From the NCBI RefSeq assembly GCF_900102625.1, contig NZ_FMZC01000012.1, positions 62,001-126,000 on the forward strand: a stretch of DNA of 64,000 nucleotides, in the 5' to 3' direction. The position numbers and the translations under genes were made by a program. Origin of the DNA: Paracidovorax valerianellae (GTDB taxonomy: Bacteria > Pseudomonadota > Gammaproteobacteria > Burkholderiales > Burkholderiaceae_C). The notes under the pieces were generated by a model. The model worked only from the letters and a program-made list of their open reading frames with translations. It was not told the origin of the DNA and did not search any database. Numbering within the stretch: the first letter of the stretch is position 1; each line of letters begins with the position of its first letter. Positions 16,915-26,026 of the stretch are shown piece after piece.

Positions 16915-19900
16915 TCAGGCCATCGTCATCAGGCTCGCATTGCCGCCGGCGGCTGCGGTGTTCACGCTCAGCGCCCGTTCGATCACCAGCCTTTCCAGCG
17001 GCACCGAGGTCGCGCCTTCCGGCAGCGCGGTGATGCCCACGATGGGCCCCGGCCGTTGCGCCATCTGCTGGCACAGCGCCACCAGCGTCTCCTTGCTGCC
17101 TTGGTGCAGCACGGCGTCCAGCGCCACGCTGGGGCTGCGCCAATCGTTCACCAGCGCGATGCGCGTCTGCACGCTGGCCGGCAGCCGGGCGTGCAGCGCC
17201 TGCGTTTCAGCCAGGGGCCACACCGCCGTTCCACCCACGGCCAGCACGGCGGCCAACTGCGTCAGGCGGTCGGCCTCCTGGGTCGCCAGGCACAGGGTGC
17301 GGGCGCGGGGCGCCAGCGTGTACTGGTTGCGCTCGCCGGTCGGCCCGGGCAGTGTGCAGACCAAGCCCGCCACGGCAGCATCGGCCAGTGCGGTGCAGGT
17401 GTTGGCCAGCGATGCATGGCCGGCTCCCGGCGCCCAGCCGGCCAGCGCCTGCAGCGGGCCTTGCAGCACGGCACGTGCGGCCAGGTCCGGCGCGGCCGCA
17501 GCGGTGCAGTCGATGGCCCCACGGGCCGCCTGCGCCGGGTGCTGCGAGAGCAGGCGCAGCAGGTACAGCGGCCCGCCCGCCTTGGGGCCCGTGCCCGACA
17601 GGCCCTCGCCACCGAAGGGCTGCACGCCCACGACCGCGCCGACCATGTTGCGGTTCACATAGACGTTGCCGGCATGCGCACGCCGAACGACCCGTTCCAC
17701 GGTTTCGTCGATGCGCGTGTGCAGGCCTTGCGTGAGGCCGTAGCCGGTGGCGTTGATCTGGTCGAGCAGCGTATCCAGGCCGTTGCTGGCGTAGCGCACC
17801 ACGTGCAGCACCGGGCCGAACACCTCGCGCTGGAGTTCGCCGATGCTGGCCAGCTCGATCAGCGTCGGCGCGACGAAGGTGCCGCGTGCGAGCACCTCGG
17901 CATCGACCGGGGGTTGGAACACGGCGCGCCCGTTGCCACGCAGCGTGGCGACGTGCTGCTCGATGCCGGAGCGCGCTTCCTCGTCGATCACCGGCCCCAC
18001 ATCCACCGCCAGCAGGGCAGGGTTGCCCACGGTCAATTCGGCCATGGCGCCCTTGAGCATCTCGATCACGCGGTCGGCCGCATCGGCCTGCACGCACAGC
18101 ACGCGCAGGGCGGAGCAGCGCTGGCCCGCGCTGTCGAACGCCGAGGCCACCACATCGCCGACGACCTGCTCCACCAGCGCGGAGGAGTCCACGATCATCG
18201 CGTTCTGCCCGCCGGTTTCGGCGATCAGCGGAATGGGGCGGCCCTGGGCATCGAGCCGGCCAGCCACGGTGCGTTGAAGAATGCGGGCCACGTCAGTGGA
18301 GCCGGTGAACATCACACCCATCACGCGCGCATCGCCCACCAGCCGTGCACCGACCGTCTCGCCGCGCCCCGGCAGCAACTGCACCGCCCCGCGCGGAATG
18401 CCGGCCTCGTGCAGCAGGCGCACGGCTTCAGCGGCGATCAACGGGGTTTGTTCGGCGGGCTTGGCGAGCACGGTGTTGCCGGCCGCGAGCGCCGCAGCCA
18501 CCTGGCCCAGAAAGATGGCGAGCGGAAAATTCCACGGGCTGATGCACACCACCGGACCGAGCGGCCGGTGCGTGGCGTTGTCGAAATGCCCATCGGTCTG
18601 CACGGCGTAGTAGCGCAGAAAATCCACGGCCTCGCGCACTTCGGAAATGGCGTTGGCGCAGGTCTTGCCGGCCTCGCGCATCAGCAGGCTCAAAAGCTGG
18701 GGCATGCCGGCTTCGAGCAGCTCGGCGGTGCGCCGCAGCGCAGCGGCCCGCGCGCCCGGCTCGGTGGCGGCCCAGGCCGGTGCGGCGCCGCAGGCGGCCT
18801 GCAGTGCGCAGTCCACGTCGGCATCGGTCGCTTCCTGCACGTGGCCCACCACGTCGGTGGGGTCCGCTGGGTTGCGCACGGCCTGAGTCGTCTCGGTCTC
18901 CGCGACCTCGCCGTCGATGAGCGGCTCGGCCTGCCAGAACTGCCGTGCTTCCGCCGCCAGGGCGCTCGACAGGCGGAACAGCACCGATTCGTTGGACAGG
19001 TCCAGCCCTGCCGAATTGGCGCGGCGCGCACCGAACAGGTCCTTGGGCAGCGGGATGCGCGGGTGGGGCAGGGCGGTGCCGCCCTCGGCTGCGGCGGTGG
19101 CATCCACCGTGGCGACCGGGTCGCTGACGAGCGATTCGAGCGGCAGCGTGGTGTCCGCCACGCGGTTCACGAACGAGGTGTTGGCGCCGTTTTCCAGCAG
19201 CCGGCGCACCAGGTAGGCCAGCAACGTCTCGTGCGTGCCCACCGGGGCGTAGATGCGGCACGGGCGGCCCAGCTTGCCGGCCGACGGCGCACCGACGACT
19301 TGCTCGTAAAGCGGCTCGCCCATGCCGTGCAGGCACTGGAACTCGTACTGCCCGGGCTGGTAGTCCGGGCCGGCCAGTTGGTAAATGGTGGCGAGCGTCT
19401 GCGCGTTGTGGGTGGCGAACTGGGGGTACACCGCGTCGGTGGCGGCCAGCAGCTTGCGTGCGCAGGCGATGTAGGAAACATCGGTGTGCGCCTTGCGCGT
19501 GTAGACCGGGTAATCGGCCAGGCCATCCAGCTGGGCGCGCTTGATTTCGCTGTCCCAGTAAGCACCCTTGACCAGGCGGATCATCAGCCGATGGCCGGTG
19601 TTGCGGGCGATATCGATCACCCAGTCGATCACGTGCGGGCAGCGCTTTTGATACGCCTGGATCACGAACCCGATGCCGTTCCAGCCCGCCAGCGACGGGG
19701 CGCGGCACAGCCGCTCCAGCAGGTCGAGCGACAGTTCCAGCCGGTCGGCCTCTTCGGCATCGATGTTCAGGCCGATGTCGTACTGGCGGGCCAGCTCCAC
19801 GAGTTGCAGCACCCGCGGGTAGAGCTCGTCCATTACGCTGGCATATTGCGCGCGGCTGTAGCGGGGGTGCAGCGCCGAAAGCTTGATCGAGATGCCCGGC

Positions 19901-20676
19901 CCTTCGTACACGCCGCGCCCGGCGGACGCCTTGCCGATCGCATGGATCGCGTCCACATACGAGCGCAGGTAGCGCGCGGCGTCATCGGCGGTCAAGGCAG
20001 CCTCGCCCAACATGTCGTAGGAGTAGCGAAAGCCCTGCGCCTCCATCGCGCGGGCGTTGGACAGCGCCTGTTCGATCGTCTCGCCCGTGACGAACTGCTC
20101 GCCCATCATGCGCATCGCCATGTCCACGCCCTTGCGGATCAGTGGCTCGCCGCCTTTGGCAGTCAGGCGCCGCAGTGCCGAGGTCAGGCCCCGCTCGCTG
20201 TGCGTGGCCACGAGCTTGCCGGTAAGCAGCAGCCCCCACGTGGCGGCGTTGACGAACAGCGACGGGCTTTTGCCGAGGTGGGGCTCCCAGTCGCCGGAGC
20301 GGATCTTGTCGCGGATCAGCGCGTCGCGCGTGGGAGCGTCTGGAATGCGCAGCAATGCCTCGGCCAGGCACATGAGCGCCACCCCTTCCTGGGAAGACAG
20401 GGCAAACTCCTGCAGCAGCCCCTGCACGATGCCGGCGCGTCCGCCAGCGCTCTTGCGGTTGCGAAGCGTGTCCGCCAACCGCAAGGCCAGTGTCTGAATG
20501 CCGCCGGACACACCGGCTGGCAGCCGTGCCAGATCCAGCAGCGGTGCAAGGGCCTCAGGCTCGGGCTGCCGGTACGCAGCGGTGATCGCATGGCGCAGTG
20601 GGTGGATGTCTTGAGCACGGGGCGCAAAAGAGGCTGCGTTCGTTGCGGGAGCGGCAGAGTCGGCGGTGAGGGACAT
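16915..20676 (-). CDS. putA: Bifunctional proline dehydrogenase / P5C dehydrogenase PutA
   Basis: A 1253-residue PutA that oxidises proline to glutamate in two steps. The proline dehydrogenase barrel covers roughly residues 180-490 (GPGISIKLSALHPRYSRAQ; DAEEADRLELSLDLLERL; RLVKGAYWDSEIKRAQ). The P5C dehydrogenase covers about 590-1060, with ISPWNFPLAIFLGQVAAAL, ETGGQNAMIVDSSAL and catalytic Cys near 854 in SAGQRCSALRVL. A further C-terminal domain follows. The N-terminal ribbon-helix-helix DNA-binding domain of E. coli PutA is missing, so autoregulation is unlikely. An Lrp-type regulator is divergently encoded 104 bases away and is the probable activator. Confidence 0.97.
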   Translation of the reverse strand: MSLTADSAAPATNAASFAPRAQDIHPLRHAITAAYRQPEPEALAPLLDLARLPAGVSGGIQTLALRLADTLRNRKSAGGRAGIVQGLLQEFALSSQEGVALMCLAEALLRIPDAPTRDALIRDKIRSGDWEPHLGKSPSLFVNAATWGLLLTGKLVATHSERGLTSALRRLTAKGGEPLIRKGVDMAMRMMGEQFVTGETIEQALSNARAMEAQGFRYSYDMLGEAALTADDAARYLRSYVDAIHAIGKASAGRGVYEGPGISIKLSALHPRYSRAQYASVMDELYPRVLQLVELARQYDIGLNIDAEEADRLELSLDLLERLCRAPSLAGWNGIGFVIQAYQKRCPHVIDWVIDIARNTGHRLMIRLVKGAYWDSEIKRAQLDGLADYPVYTRKAHTDVSYIACARKLLAATDAVYPQFATHNAQTLATIYQLAGPDYQPGQYEFQCLHGMGEPLYEQVVGAPSAGKLGRPCRIYAPVGTHETLLAYLVRRLLENGANTSFVNRVADTTLPLESLVSDPVATVDATAAAEGGTALPHPRIPLPKDLFGARRANSAGLDLSNESVLFRLSSALAAEARQFWQAEPLIDGEVAETETTQAVRNPADPTDVVGHVQEATDADVDCALQAACGAAPAWAATEPGARAAALRRTAELLEAGMPQLLSLLMREAGKTCANAISEVREAVDFLRYYAVQTDGHFDNATHRPLGPVVCISPWNFPLAIFLGQVAAALAAGNTVLAKPAEQTPLIAAEAVRLLHEAGIPRGAVQLLPGRGETVGARLVGDARVMGVMFTGSTDVARILQRTVAGRLDAQGRPIPLIAETGGQNAMIVDSSALVEQVVGDVVASAFDSAGQRCSALRVLCVQADAADRVIEMLKGAMAELTVGNPALLAVDVGPVIDEEARSGIEQHVATLRGNGRAVFQPPVDAEVLARGTFVAPTLIELASIGELQREVFGPVLHVVRYASNGLDTLLDQINATGYGLTQGLHTRIDETVERVVRRAHAGNVYVNRNMVGAVVGVQPFGGEGLSGTGPKAGGPLYLLRLLSQHPAQAARGAIDCTAAAAPDLAARAVLQGPLQALAGWAPGAGHASLANTCTALADAAVAGLVCTLPGPTGERNQYTLAPRARTLCLATQEADRLTQLAAVLAVGGTAVWPLAETQALHARLPASVQTRIALVNDWRSPSVALDAVLHQGSKETLVALCQQMAQRPGPIVGITALPEGATSVPLERLVIERALSVNTAAAGGNASLMTMA

Positions 20677-20780
20677 GGCGGTTTAAAAAGACCAGCGGCG
20701 CTGGAGATATAACTATCATGCAATTGATTAATCTGAATTTCTTTCCAAAAAAAGCCAGATAGCAGAATAAAAAACTAACA

Positions 20781-21257
20781 ATGCACGACTCTGAAACCAC
20801 TTTGGACCGAATCGATCGCCGCATCCTGCAAACCCTTCAGGAAGACGGCCGCATCGCCAATCTGAAGCTCGCCGAGCGAGTGGCGCTGTCGCCCACGGCG
20901 GTGCTTTCGCGGGTGCAGCGGCTGACGCGTGACGGATACATCCTGGGCTACGAAGCGCGGCTCAACCCGCTCAAGCTCGGCGCGGGCCTGCTGGTGTTCG
21001 TCGAGGTGCTTCTGGACCGCACGACGCCCAATGTGTTCGATCAATTCAAGGCGGCAGTGCAGGTCTACCCGGAGATCCTGGAGTGCCACATGGTGGCCGG
21101 CGGTTTCGACTATCTGCTCAAGACACGTTCGGCCGACATGAAGGCCTACCGCGAATTCGCGGGGCACGTACTGTGGCAACTGCCGGGCGTGCGCGAAACG
21201 CGCACCTATGCGGTGATGGAAGAGGTGAAGCACTCCACCCACCTGCATCTGGGCTGA
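20781..21257 (+). CDS. Lrp/AsnC-family regulator, probable PutR
   Basis: A 158-residue Lrp-type regulator: an N-terminal helix-turn-helix (LDRIDRRILQTLQEDGRIANLKLAERVALSPTAVLSRVQRL, about 8-48) and a C-terminal RAM ligand-binding domain with the HMVAGGFDYLLK motif. It is divergent from putA across a 104-base AT-rich gap. In Alpha- and Betaproteobacteria, Lrp-type PutR proteins activate putA in response to proline; the PutA here lacks its own DNA-binding domain, which fits. Function inferred from context. Confidence 0.85.
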   Translation: MHDSETTLDRIDRRILQTLQEDGRIANLKLAERVALSPTAVLSRVQRLTRDGYILGYEARLNPLKLGAGLLVFVEVLLDRTTPNVFDQFKAAVQVYPEILECHMVAGGFDYLLKTRSADMKAYREFAGHVLWQLPGVRETRTYAVMEEVKHSTHLHLG

Positions 21258-21376
21258 GACGGCGCATGCCATGCTGTGGCTTGCAAGCATCGGCATCGTC
21301 CGATGCGCCACCAGCCCCGAAGTCCGCAATAATCGGCGCCATTCATCCGCAAGAACGCATCCACAAGGGGTTCACC

Positions 21377-21691
21377 ATGCCAGCCATCCGCTATGCCGCC
21401 GCCGCGCTCTTGGCCGGCTTTTTCTCCCAAGGCGCTTCTGCCGCGTGCTATCTGGTTTACAGCGCCGACCAGCAGATCATCTACCGCTCGCAGCGGCCAC
21501 CGGTGGATCTGGCGCGCCAGGTGCACGAAACGCTGCCGCGCACCGTGCCGGGCGGCACGCTGGTCTTCTCGCTGGACAACTATGGTTGCGAGCTGGAAAT
21601 CAATCGCCTTCCCGCTTCGGCCTCGCTGGGCGGCATGTCCAGACAGCCGGCCACCATGACGCCGCGTCGCGCGCGGGCCGACCGCAGCTGA
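21377..21691 (+). CDS. Small secreted hypothetical protein
   Basis: A 104-residue protein with a clear signal peptide (MPAIRYAAAALLAGFFSQGASA, cleavage after about residue 22). The mature part starts ACYLVYSADQQIIYRSQRPPVDL and holds two cysteines that could form a disulfide, then an Arg-rich tail. I do not recognise a named family. An AAGGGG site precedes the ATG. It lies between the Lrp regulator and rlmD, 45 bases before the latter, and may be co-transcribed with it. Confidence 0.65.
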   Translation: MPAIRYAAAALLAGFFSQGASAACYLVYSADQQIIYRSQRPPVDLARQVHETLPRTVPGGTLVFSLDNYGCELEINRLPASASLGGMSRQPATMTPRRARADRS

Positions 21692-21736
21692 GGCTGGCCT
21701 TGCCAGAAGGCCTTTGCGGCCTGAGACAATCGGGGG

Positions 21737-23176
21737 ATGAGCGACCCCACAGAACCACAGATCCCCACGAACGAACTCCCTGAAGGCTGGCTGGAAATCA
21801 CGTCCATGGACATGGATGCCCAAGGCGTGGCCCGCAAGCCCGACGGCAAGGTTGTCTTCATCGACGGCGCGCTGCCGCTGGAACTCGTTACCGCCAATAC
21901 CCATCGCAAGAAGAACAACTGGGAGCAAGCCAGCCTGACGGCGATCCACCGTGAATCGTCGCAGCGCGTGCGCCCGGGCTGTCCGCACTTCGGCCTGCAC
22001 GGCGGAGCCTGTGGCGGCTGCAAGATGCAGCATCTGCATGTCGCCGCGCAGGTGGCGGTGAAGCAAAGGGTGCTGGAAGACAACCTCTGGCACCTGGGCA
22101 AGGTCAAGTCCGAGACGATCATGCGTCCCATCGAGGGGCCGGCCTGGGGCTACCGCTACCGTGCGCGCCTGTCGGTCCGCTACGTCATCAAGAAGGGCCA
22201 GGTGCTCGTCGGCTTCCACGAACGCAAGAGCCGCTATGTCGCCGACATGGAGGTGTGCCCCGTGCTGCCGCCCCACGTGAGCGCCATGCTCGTGCCGTTG
22301 CGCAACCTGATTGCTTCCATGGAGGCGCGCGACACCTGTCCGCAGATCGAACTGGCCTGCGGCGACGACGTCACCGCGCTGGTGCTGCGGCACCTGGAGC
22401 CCCTGAGCACCGACGACCTGGCCAAGCTGCGGGCCTTTGCTGTGGAGCAGAACGTGCAGTGGTGGCTGCAACCCAAGGGGCCGGACACCGTGCAGCTTCT
22501 CGACGCCGGGGGCGAGCAACTGTCCTATGCACTGCCTGACTTCGGCATCACCATGCCGTTTCGGCCGACCGACTTCACGCAGGTGAATCCGCACATCAAC
22601 CGGGTGTTGGTGTCACGGGCCCTGCGTTTGCTGGACGCGCGCAAGCATGAGCGGGTGATCGACTGGTTCTGCGGCCTGGGCAACTTCACCTTGCCCATTG
22701 CCACGCAAGCACGCGAGGTACTGGGCATCGAGGGCAGCGAGGCCCTGGTGGCCCGCTCACGGGATAACTACCAACTCAACCAGTCCCGCTCATCCGGTGG
22801 CAAAGCGCTGGCGAAGACGGATTTCGTCGCCAGAAACCTGTTCGACATGACGCCGGCGATGCTGGTGGCCGACGGAACTGCGGACAAGTGGCTGGTCGAT
22901 CCTCCCCGGGAAGGCGCCTTTGCTCTGATGAAGGCGCTGGCCGATATCCACCAAGCCCGCCTCGGTGCCGAAGAAGCCCCGGCGTTGCCAGCCGGAGCGC
23001 AAGACTGGGTTCCACCCCAGCGCATCGTGTACGTGAGCTGCAACCCGGCAACGCTGGCTCGGGATGCCGGATTGCTGGTGCACCAGGCAGGCTATCGCTG
23101 CGTGGCGGCAGGGGTGGTCAACATGTTCCCGCACACGGCGCACGTGGAAAGCATGGCGGTGTTCGAGCGGGCCTGA
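21737..23176 (+). CDS. rlmD: 23S rRNA (uracil-1939-C5)-methyltransferase RlmD
   Basis: A 479-residue SAM-dependent methyltransferase of the RumA family. It has a TRAM-like N-terminal part, four cysteines arranged for a [4Fe-4S] cluster (C82, C92, C95, C174), the SAM motif [14 protein letters not shown] and the catalytic [10 protein letters not shown] motif with C435. It methylates U1939 of 23S rRNA. The related TrmA lacks the Fe-S cluster, and the RlmD-like Cys pattern supports this member of the family. Convergent with the lipoprotein gene. Confidence 0.92.
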   Translation: MSDPTEPQIPTNELPEGWLEITSMDMDAQGVARKPDGKVVFIDGALPLELVTANTHRKKNNWEQASLTAIHRESSQRVRPGCPHFGLHGGACGGCKMQHLHVAAQVAVKQRVLEDNLWHLGKVKSETIMRPIEGPAWGYRYRARLSVRYVIKKGQVLVGFHERKSRYVADMEVCPVLPPHVSAMLVPLRNLIASMEARDTCPQIELACGDDVTALVLRHLEPLSTDDLAKLRAFAVEQNVQWWLQPKGPDTVQLLDAGGEQLSYALPDFGITMPFRPTDFTQVNPHINRVLVSRALRLLDARKHERVIDWFCGLGNFTLPIATQAREVLGIEGSEALVARSRDNYQLNQSRSSGGKALAKTDFVARNLFDMTPAMLVADGTADKWLVDPPREGAFALMKALADIHQARLGAEEAPALPAGAQDWVPPQRIVYVSCNPATLARDAGLLVHQAGYRCVAAGVVNMFPHTAHVESMAVFERA

Positions 23177-23182
23177 AACTGA

Positions 23183-23208
23183 AACTGCCGCTCAGGTGAG
23201 CGGCAGTT
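23183..23208. terminator. Bidirectional hairpin between rlmD and lipoprotein gene
   Basis: Eleven-base perfect arms AACTGCCGCTC (23183-23193) and GAGCGGCAGTT (23198-23208) with a four-base AGGT loop, placed between two convergent genes. T-rich flanks are weak on both sides. Confidence 0.55.
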
Positions 23209-23225
23209 GGCGCCCGTCAGCCCCA

Positions 23226-23603
23226 TCAACTGCGGTTGCGGGAGCCGGTACCTGCTTCGCCAGACTCGGCCGCTTCGCCGGATTTGCTGGCGCGCTCCGG
23301 CTTGGTTTCCAATTTGCCAAGCACGGAGGGAGCGCCCTCCAGCTTGTTGTCGCGCATGTATTGGTCCATGTCCTTCCAGCCGGCGAAGACGGACGCTTTC
23401 GCGGCTTTGGGATTCAGCGTGAAGCAATCTTCCAGGCCGCGCAGCGCGTGCCTGCAAGCCCCGCCGATGGCTTTGGCCTCGGCTTCCTTTTGCACGGCGC
23501 GGGGGTCAGGCCCCAGCCCGGGGATTTCGCAGCCCGAGAGAAGCAGCAGGACGAGCAGGGCAGCGCATCGCGGGCGGAGGGTGGGGGCTGGGATGTGAGC
23601 CAT
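23226..23603 (-). CDS. Small lipoprotein of unknown function
   Basis: A 125-residue protein with a lipoprotein signal: Arg-rich start, hydrophobic core LLVLLLLSG and lipobox LLSGCE, so the lipidated Cys is at about residue 25. The mature part has two further cysteines (GACRHALRGLEDCF) and ends in a Glu/Ser/Arg-rich charged tail. I do not recognise a family with a known role. It is likely outer-membrane anchored and facing the periplasm. Confidence 0.7.
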   Translation of the reverse strand: MAHIPAPTLRPRCAALLVLLLLSGCEIPGLGPDPRAVQKEAEAKAIGGACRHALRGLEDCFTLNPKAAKASVFAGWKDMDQYMRDNKLEGAPSVLGKLETKPERASKSGEAAESGEAGTGSRNRS

Positions 23604-23704
23604 GTTCCTTGATTATCGGCACGGCGCCGGAAGGATTGAGGGATTGCTGCGGCTTTGCGCGGAAATTAATTCCGGGGCGTTTTCAAATCACCGAAGACGC
23701 CATG

Positions 23705-23731
23705 AAAAAAGGCCTCTTTCGAGGCCTTTTT
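23705..23731. terminator. Bidirectional intrinsic terminator
   Basis: GGCCTC-TTTC-GAGGCC with six A before and five T after, a textbook bidirectional terminator. It ends the minus-strand YccA-like gene at 23767. Confidence 0.9.
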
Positions 23732-23766
23732 CAGAGAGAACCCGGCGGTGCCGTGGCACCGCAGGA

Positions 23767-24459
23767 TCAGTCGCGCTCGCCACCCACGATGCCCAGCAGG
23801 GCCAGCAGGCTCTGGAACACGTTGAATACGTCGAGGTACAGGGCCAGCGTGGCGCTGATGTAGTTGGTTTCGCCGCCGTCCAGGATCTGCTTGAGGTCAT
23901 ACAGCATGTAGGCGCTGAAAATACCGATGGCCGCGACCGAGATGGCCATCATGCCGGCGGAAGAGCCCACGAACACGTTGATGATCGCGCCGACCATGAG
24001 CACCATCGCGCCCACGAACAGCCATTTGCCCATGCCCGACAGGTCACGCTTGATCACGCTGGCCAGGGTCGCCATCACAAAAAACACGCCTGCGGTGCCT
24101 GCAAACGCCGTCATGATCAGTTCAGTGCCGTTCTTGAAGCCCAGCACCATGCCGATCAGGCGGGAGAGCATCAGCCCCATGAAGAAGGTGAAAGCGAGCA
24201 GCACGGGCACGCCCGCTGCAGAGCGCTTGGTCTTCTCGATGGCGAACATGAAAGCGAAGGCGCCGCCGAGGAAAACGATCAGCCCGACGCCGCCACGCAG
24301 CGATTGGGTGATGCCGGTTGCGACGCCCACCCAAGCGCCCAGCACCGTGGGCAGCATGCTCAGCGCGAGCAGCCAGTAGGTGTTGCGCAGCACTCTCTGC
24401 CGCTCTTCTTGCGAGACCCCATATCCCGCTGAGCCCAGGGTAGTGACTTGGTCGTTCAT
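23767..24459 (-). CDS. Bax inhibitor-1 / YccA-family membrane protein
   Basis: A 230-residue protein with about seven hydrophobic helices and the Bax1-I signature near the C-terminus (GIFSAYMLYDLKQILDGGETNYISATLALYLDVFNVFQSLLALLG). YccA is a substrate and modulator of the FtsH protease in E. coli, while the related YbhL/TMBIM proteins handle calcium leak; which applies here cannot be told. A ribosome site (AAAGGAGA) precedes the ATG. Monocistronic, closed by a strong terminator. Confidence 0.88.
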   Translation of the reverse strand: MNDQVTTLGSAGYGVSQEERQRVLRNTYWLLALSMLPTVLGAWVGVATGITQSLRGGVGLIVFLGGAFAFMFAIEKTKRSAAGVPVLLAFTFFMGLMLSRLIGMVLGFKNGTELIMTAFAGTAGVFFVMATLASVIKRDLSGMGKWLFVGAMVLMVGAIINVFVGSSAGMMAISVAAIGIFSAYMLYDLKQILDGGETNYISATLALYLDVFNVFQSLLALLGIVGGERD

Positions 24460-24675
24460 CTTCTATCTCTCCTTTGAGGCCTGCACAGCGCAGACCGACA
24501 AATTCTAGGTGGTGCCGACGCACGCCGTTTCAAATACCCTCTTTCGATCCCGTACTTTTAAGGATGGAATCTTTTGCCTGATGCCAGCAGGGTCTTGCAG
24601 GGTCGAGCCGGTATGCTTGACCCTTCCACGGGCCACCGGCCCTTGTCCCTCGACCTGCACTGGACCGCACACGCC

Positions 24676-25083
24676 ATGAAAAACAAACCCGAACTCGAAG
24701 CCGCCGACGTCAAGAAGATCGCTGCCGCCGCGGAAGCCGAAGCCCTCAAGAACCAATGGGCCGTGACCATCGCCATCGTCGACGACGGCGGGCATCTGCT
24801 GTCCCTGCAGCGCCTCGATGGTGCAGCCCCGGTGTCGTCGCACATTGCCCCGGGAAAAGCCCGCACGGCCGCCCTGGGCCGTCGCGAAAGCAAGGTGTAT
24901 GAAGACATCGTCAACGGCGGCCGCACGGCCTTCCTGAGCGCCCCTTTCATCGACGGGTTGCTGGAAGGCGGTGTGCCGATCATGAAGGACGGACAGTGCC
25001 TTGGCGCCGTGGGGGTCAGCGGCGTGAAGTCGACCGAGGACGCACAAATCGCCAAAGCCGGCATCGCGGCACTGGGACTCTGA
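24676..25083 (+). CDS. GlcG/HbpS-family protein
   Basis: A 135-residue protein of the GlcG/HbpS fold: AEAEALKNQWAVTIAIVDDGGHLLSLQRLDGA, then SHIAPGKARTAALGRRES and LEGGVPIMKDGQCLGAVGVSG. HbpS binds heme and senses redox in Streptomyces; GlcG is encoded with glycolate oxidase in E. coli but its role is unknown. The start at 24676 is chosen because the family begins close to here; ATG 24613 is an alternative. A paralog of similar size is encoded inside the cyclase operon at 42787. Confidence 0.82.
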   Translation: MKNKPELEAADVKKIAAAAEAEALKNQWAVTIAIVDDGGHLLSLQRLDGAAPVSSHIAPGKARTAALGRRESKVYEDIVNGGRTAFLSAPFIDGLLEGGVPIMKDGQCLGAVGVSGVKSTEDAQIAKAGIAALGL

Positions 25084-25165
25084 CGTCCAAGAAGCGTGGA
25101 GGCGATTGCCTTCACGTTCCTGCTCTGAGGGTGGATTTGATACTTCGAAGGTCTCAATCTCATCC

Positions 25166-25197
25166 AAAAAAAACCGGCCTCAAGGGCCGGTTTTTTT
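25166..25197 (+). terminator. Intrinsic terminator after the GlcG/HbpS gene
   Basis: CCGGCC-TCAA-GGGCCGG with a preceding A-run and seven T after. Closes the + strand gene and could work on both strands. Confidence 0.9.
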
Positions 25198-25212
25198 ATG
25201 AGCGGGGTGGGG

Positions 25213-25311
25213 CGGAAAAAAAGCCTGGCTACGCGGGCAACCCGTTGGCTGGCAAATACGACTCCCCGAGCACAGAGCGTGCCCTGGAGTCGCCCCACGA
25301 TGAAACTATTT
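25213..25311. repeat. Dispersed ~100-bp repeat, copy 2 (behind hemP)
   Basis: The counterpart of 15501-15600. In the minus orientation it begins right after the hemP stop, contains a hairpin with outer arms CGACTCC/GGAGTCG and inner GCAC/GTGC, and ends in a T-run. The variable inner part differs from copy 1, yet both are self-complementary. It probably also supplies the hemP terminator. Confidence 0.75.
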
Positions 25312-25524
25312 GGTCAGGATCAACTTGCCCAGCTTCGTGGCTTGCAAGCGGTAGACCGAGCCGTTGTGGCAGATGGCGACGGTCTTCTGTCCCTTGAGCA
25401 ATTCCCGGCTGTCCACCGCTGGGGCGGAACTCGCCAGATGGGCGGCGCCCGATGGCTCGCGTTCCTGAAAGACGGCGGAACCAAAAAAGGAAGAAGAAGG
25501 CAGGGCGTTAAGACTGGCGTGCAT
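25306..25524 (-). CDS. hemP: Hemin uptake protein HemP
   Basis: A 72-residue protein with the HemP C-terminal signature: LLKGQKTVAICHNGSVYRL followed by the terminal GKLILTK. HemP proteins are small, iron-regulated and linked to hemin utilisation; in Burkholderia and relatives they promote expression of heme uptake genes. The start at 25524 has an AGAGGA site six bases before it; an upstream start at 25572 would cross the Fur-like box. Last gene of the bfd-tonB-exbBD-hemP block, with its own promoter. Confidence 0.9.
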   Translation of the reverse strand: MHASLNALPSSSFFGSAVFQEREPSGAAHLASSAPAVDSRELLKGQKTVAICHNGSVYRLQATKLGKLILTK

Positions 25525-25551
25525 GAGAAATCCTCTGTGCTTTGCGATTGA

Positions 25552-25570
25552 GTTAATGATAACTATTCGC
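25552..25570 (-). promoter_or_regulatory. Fur-like box at the hemP promoter
   Basis: GTTAATGATAACTATTCGC matches the 19-base Fur consensus at 14 positions, with a near-perfect left half. It covers the -10 element of the predicted hemP promoter, as expected for iron-dependent repression. Confidence 0.6.
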
Positions 25571-25583
25571 AATTGTTCGTCAA
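25556..25583 (-). promoter_or_regulatory. Putative hemP promoter
   Basis: On the minus strand TTGACG (25578-25583) and TATCAT (25556-25561) are 16 bases apart, 32 bases before the hemP ATG. Confidence 0.5.
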
Positions 25584-25614
25584 GGGCGCCGCGTAGCTAT
25601 CTTGTAAATATTTA

Positions 25615-26022
25615 TCACTGGGGCTCGGTCACGAAGCCGATCTTGCGCACGCCGGCGCGTTGCGCGGCAGACATGGCCAGCGCCACGCGCTCATAGCGCA
25701 CTTCCTTGTCGCCGCGGATGTGCAGATCGGGCTGAGGGTCCTTGGCGGCCTCGGCCTTCAGGCGAGGCTCCAGATCGTCGTCCCCGATCGTCAATTCATT
25801 CCAGTGGTATTTGCCGTCCGCAGTGATGCTGAGGCGGATCGTCTCGGGCTTCACGTCCTCGCGCTGGTTGGAGGCGCGAGGCAGATCCACCGGCACGGCA
25901 TGCTTCATCACGGGCACGGTGATGATGAAGATGATGAGCAGCACCAGCATGACGTCCACCAGGGGCGTCATGTTGATTTCGTTCATCACCTCGTCGGCGT
26001 CGTCCTGGGTTCCGAAAGACAT
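25615..26022 (-). CDS. exbD: ExbD proton-channel subunit
   Basis: A 135-residue ExbD/TolR protein: short cytoplasmic N-terminus, one membrane helix (about 18-40) with Asp23 in NMTPLVDVMLVLLI in the place of the essential proton-carrying Asp25 of E. coli ExbD, then a periplasmic domain. With ExbB it powers TonB-dependent uptake. The start at 26022 lies four bases after the exbB stop; the frame is open further upstream but overlaps exbB. Confidence 0.93.
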   Translation of the reverse strand: MSFGTQDDADEVMNEINMTPLVDVMLVLLIIFIITVPVMKHAVPVDLPRASNQREDVKPETIRLSITADGKYHWNELTIGDDDLEPRLKAEAAKDPQPDLHIRGDKEVRYERVALAMSAAQRAGVRKIGFVTEPQ

Positions 26023-26026
26023 GGCT

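Noticed and set aside
17056-20712. A 1218-codon + strand frame opposite putA
   Set aside because: Rich in His, Arg, Gly and Gln with no family resemblance; it mirrors the codon bias of putA.
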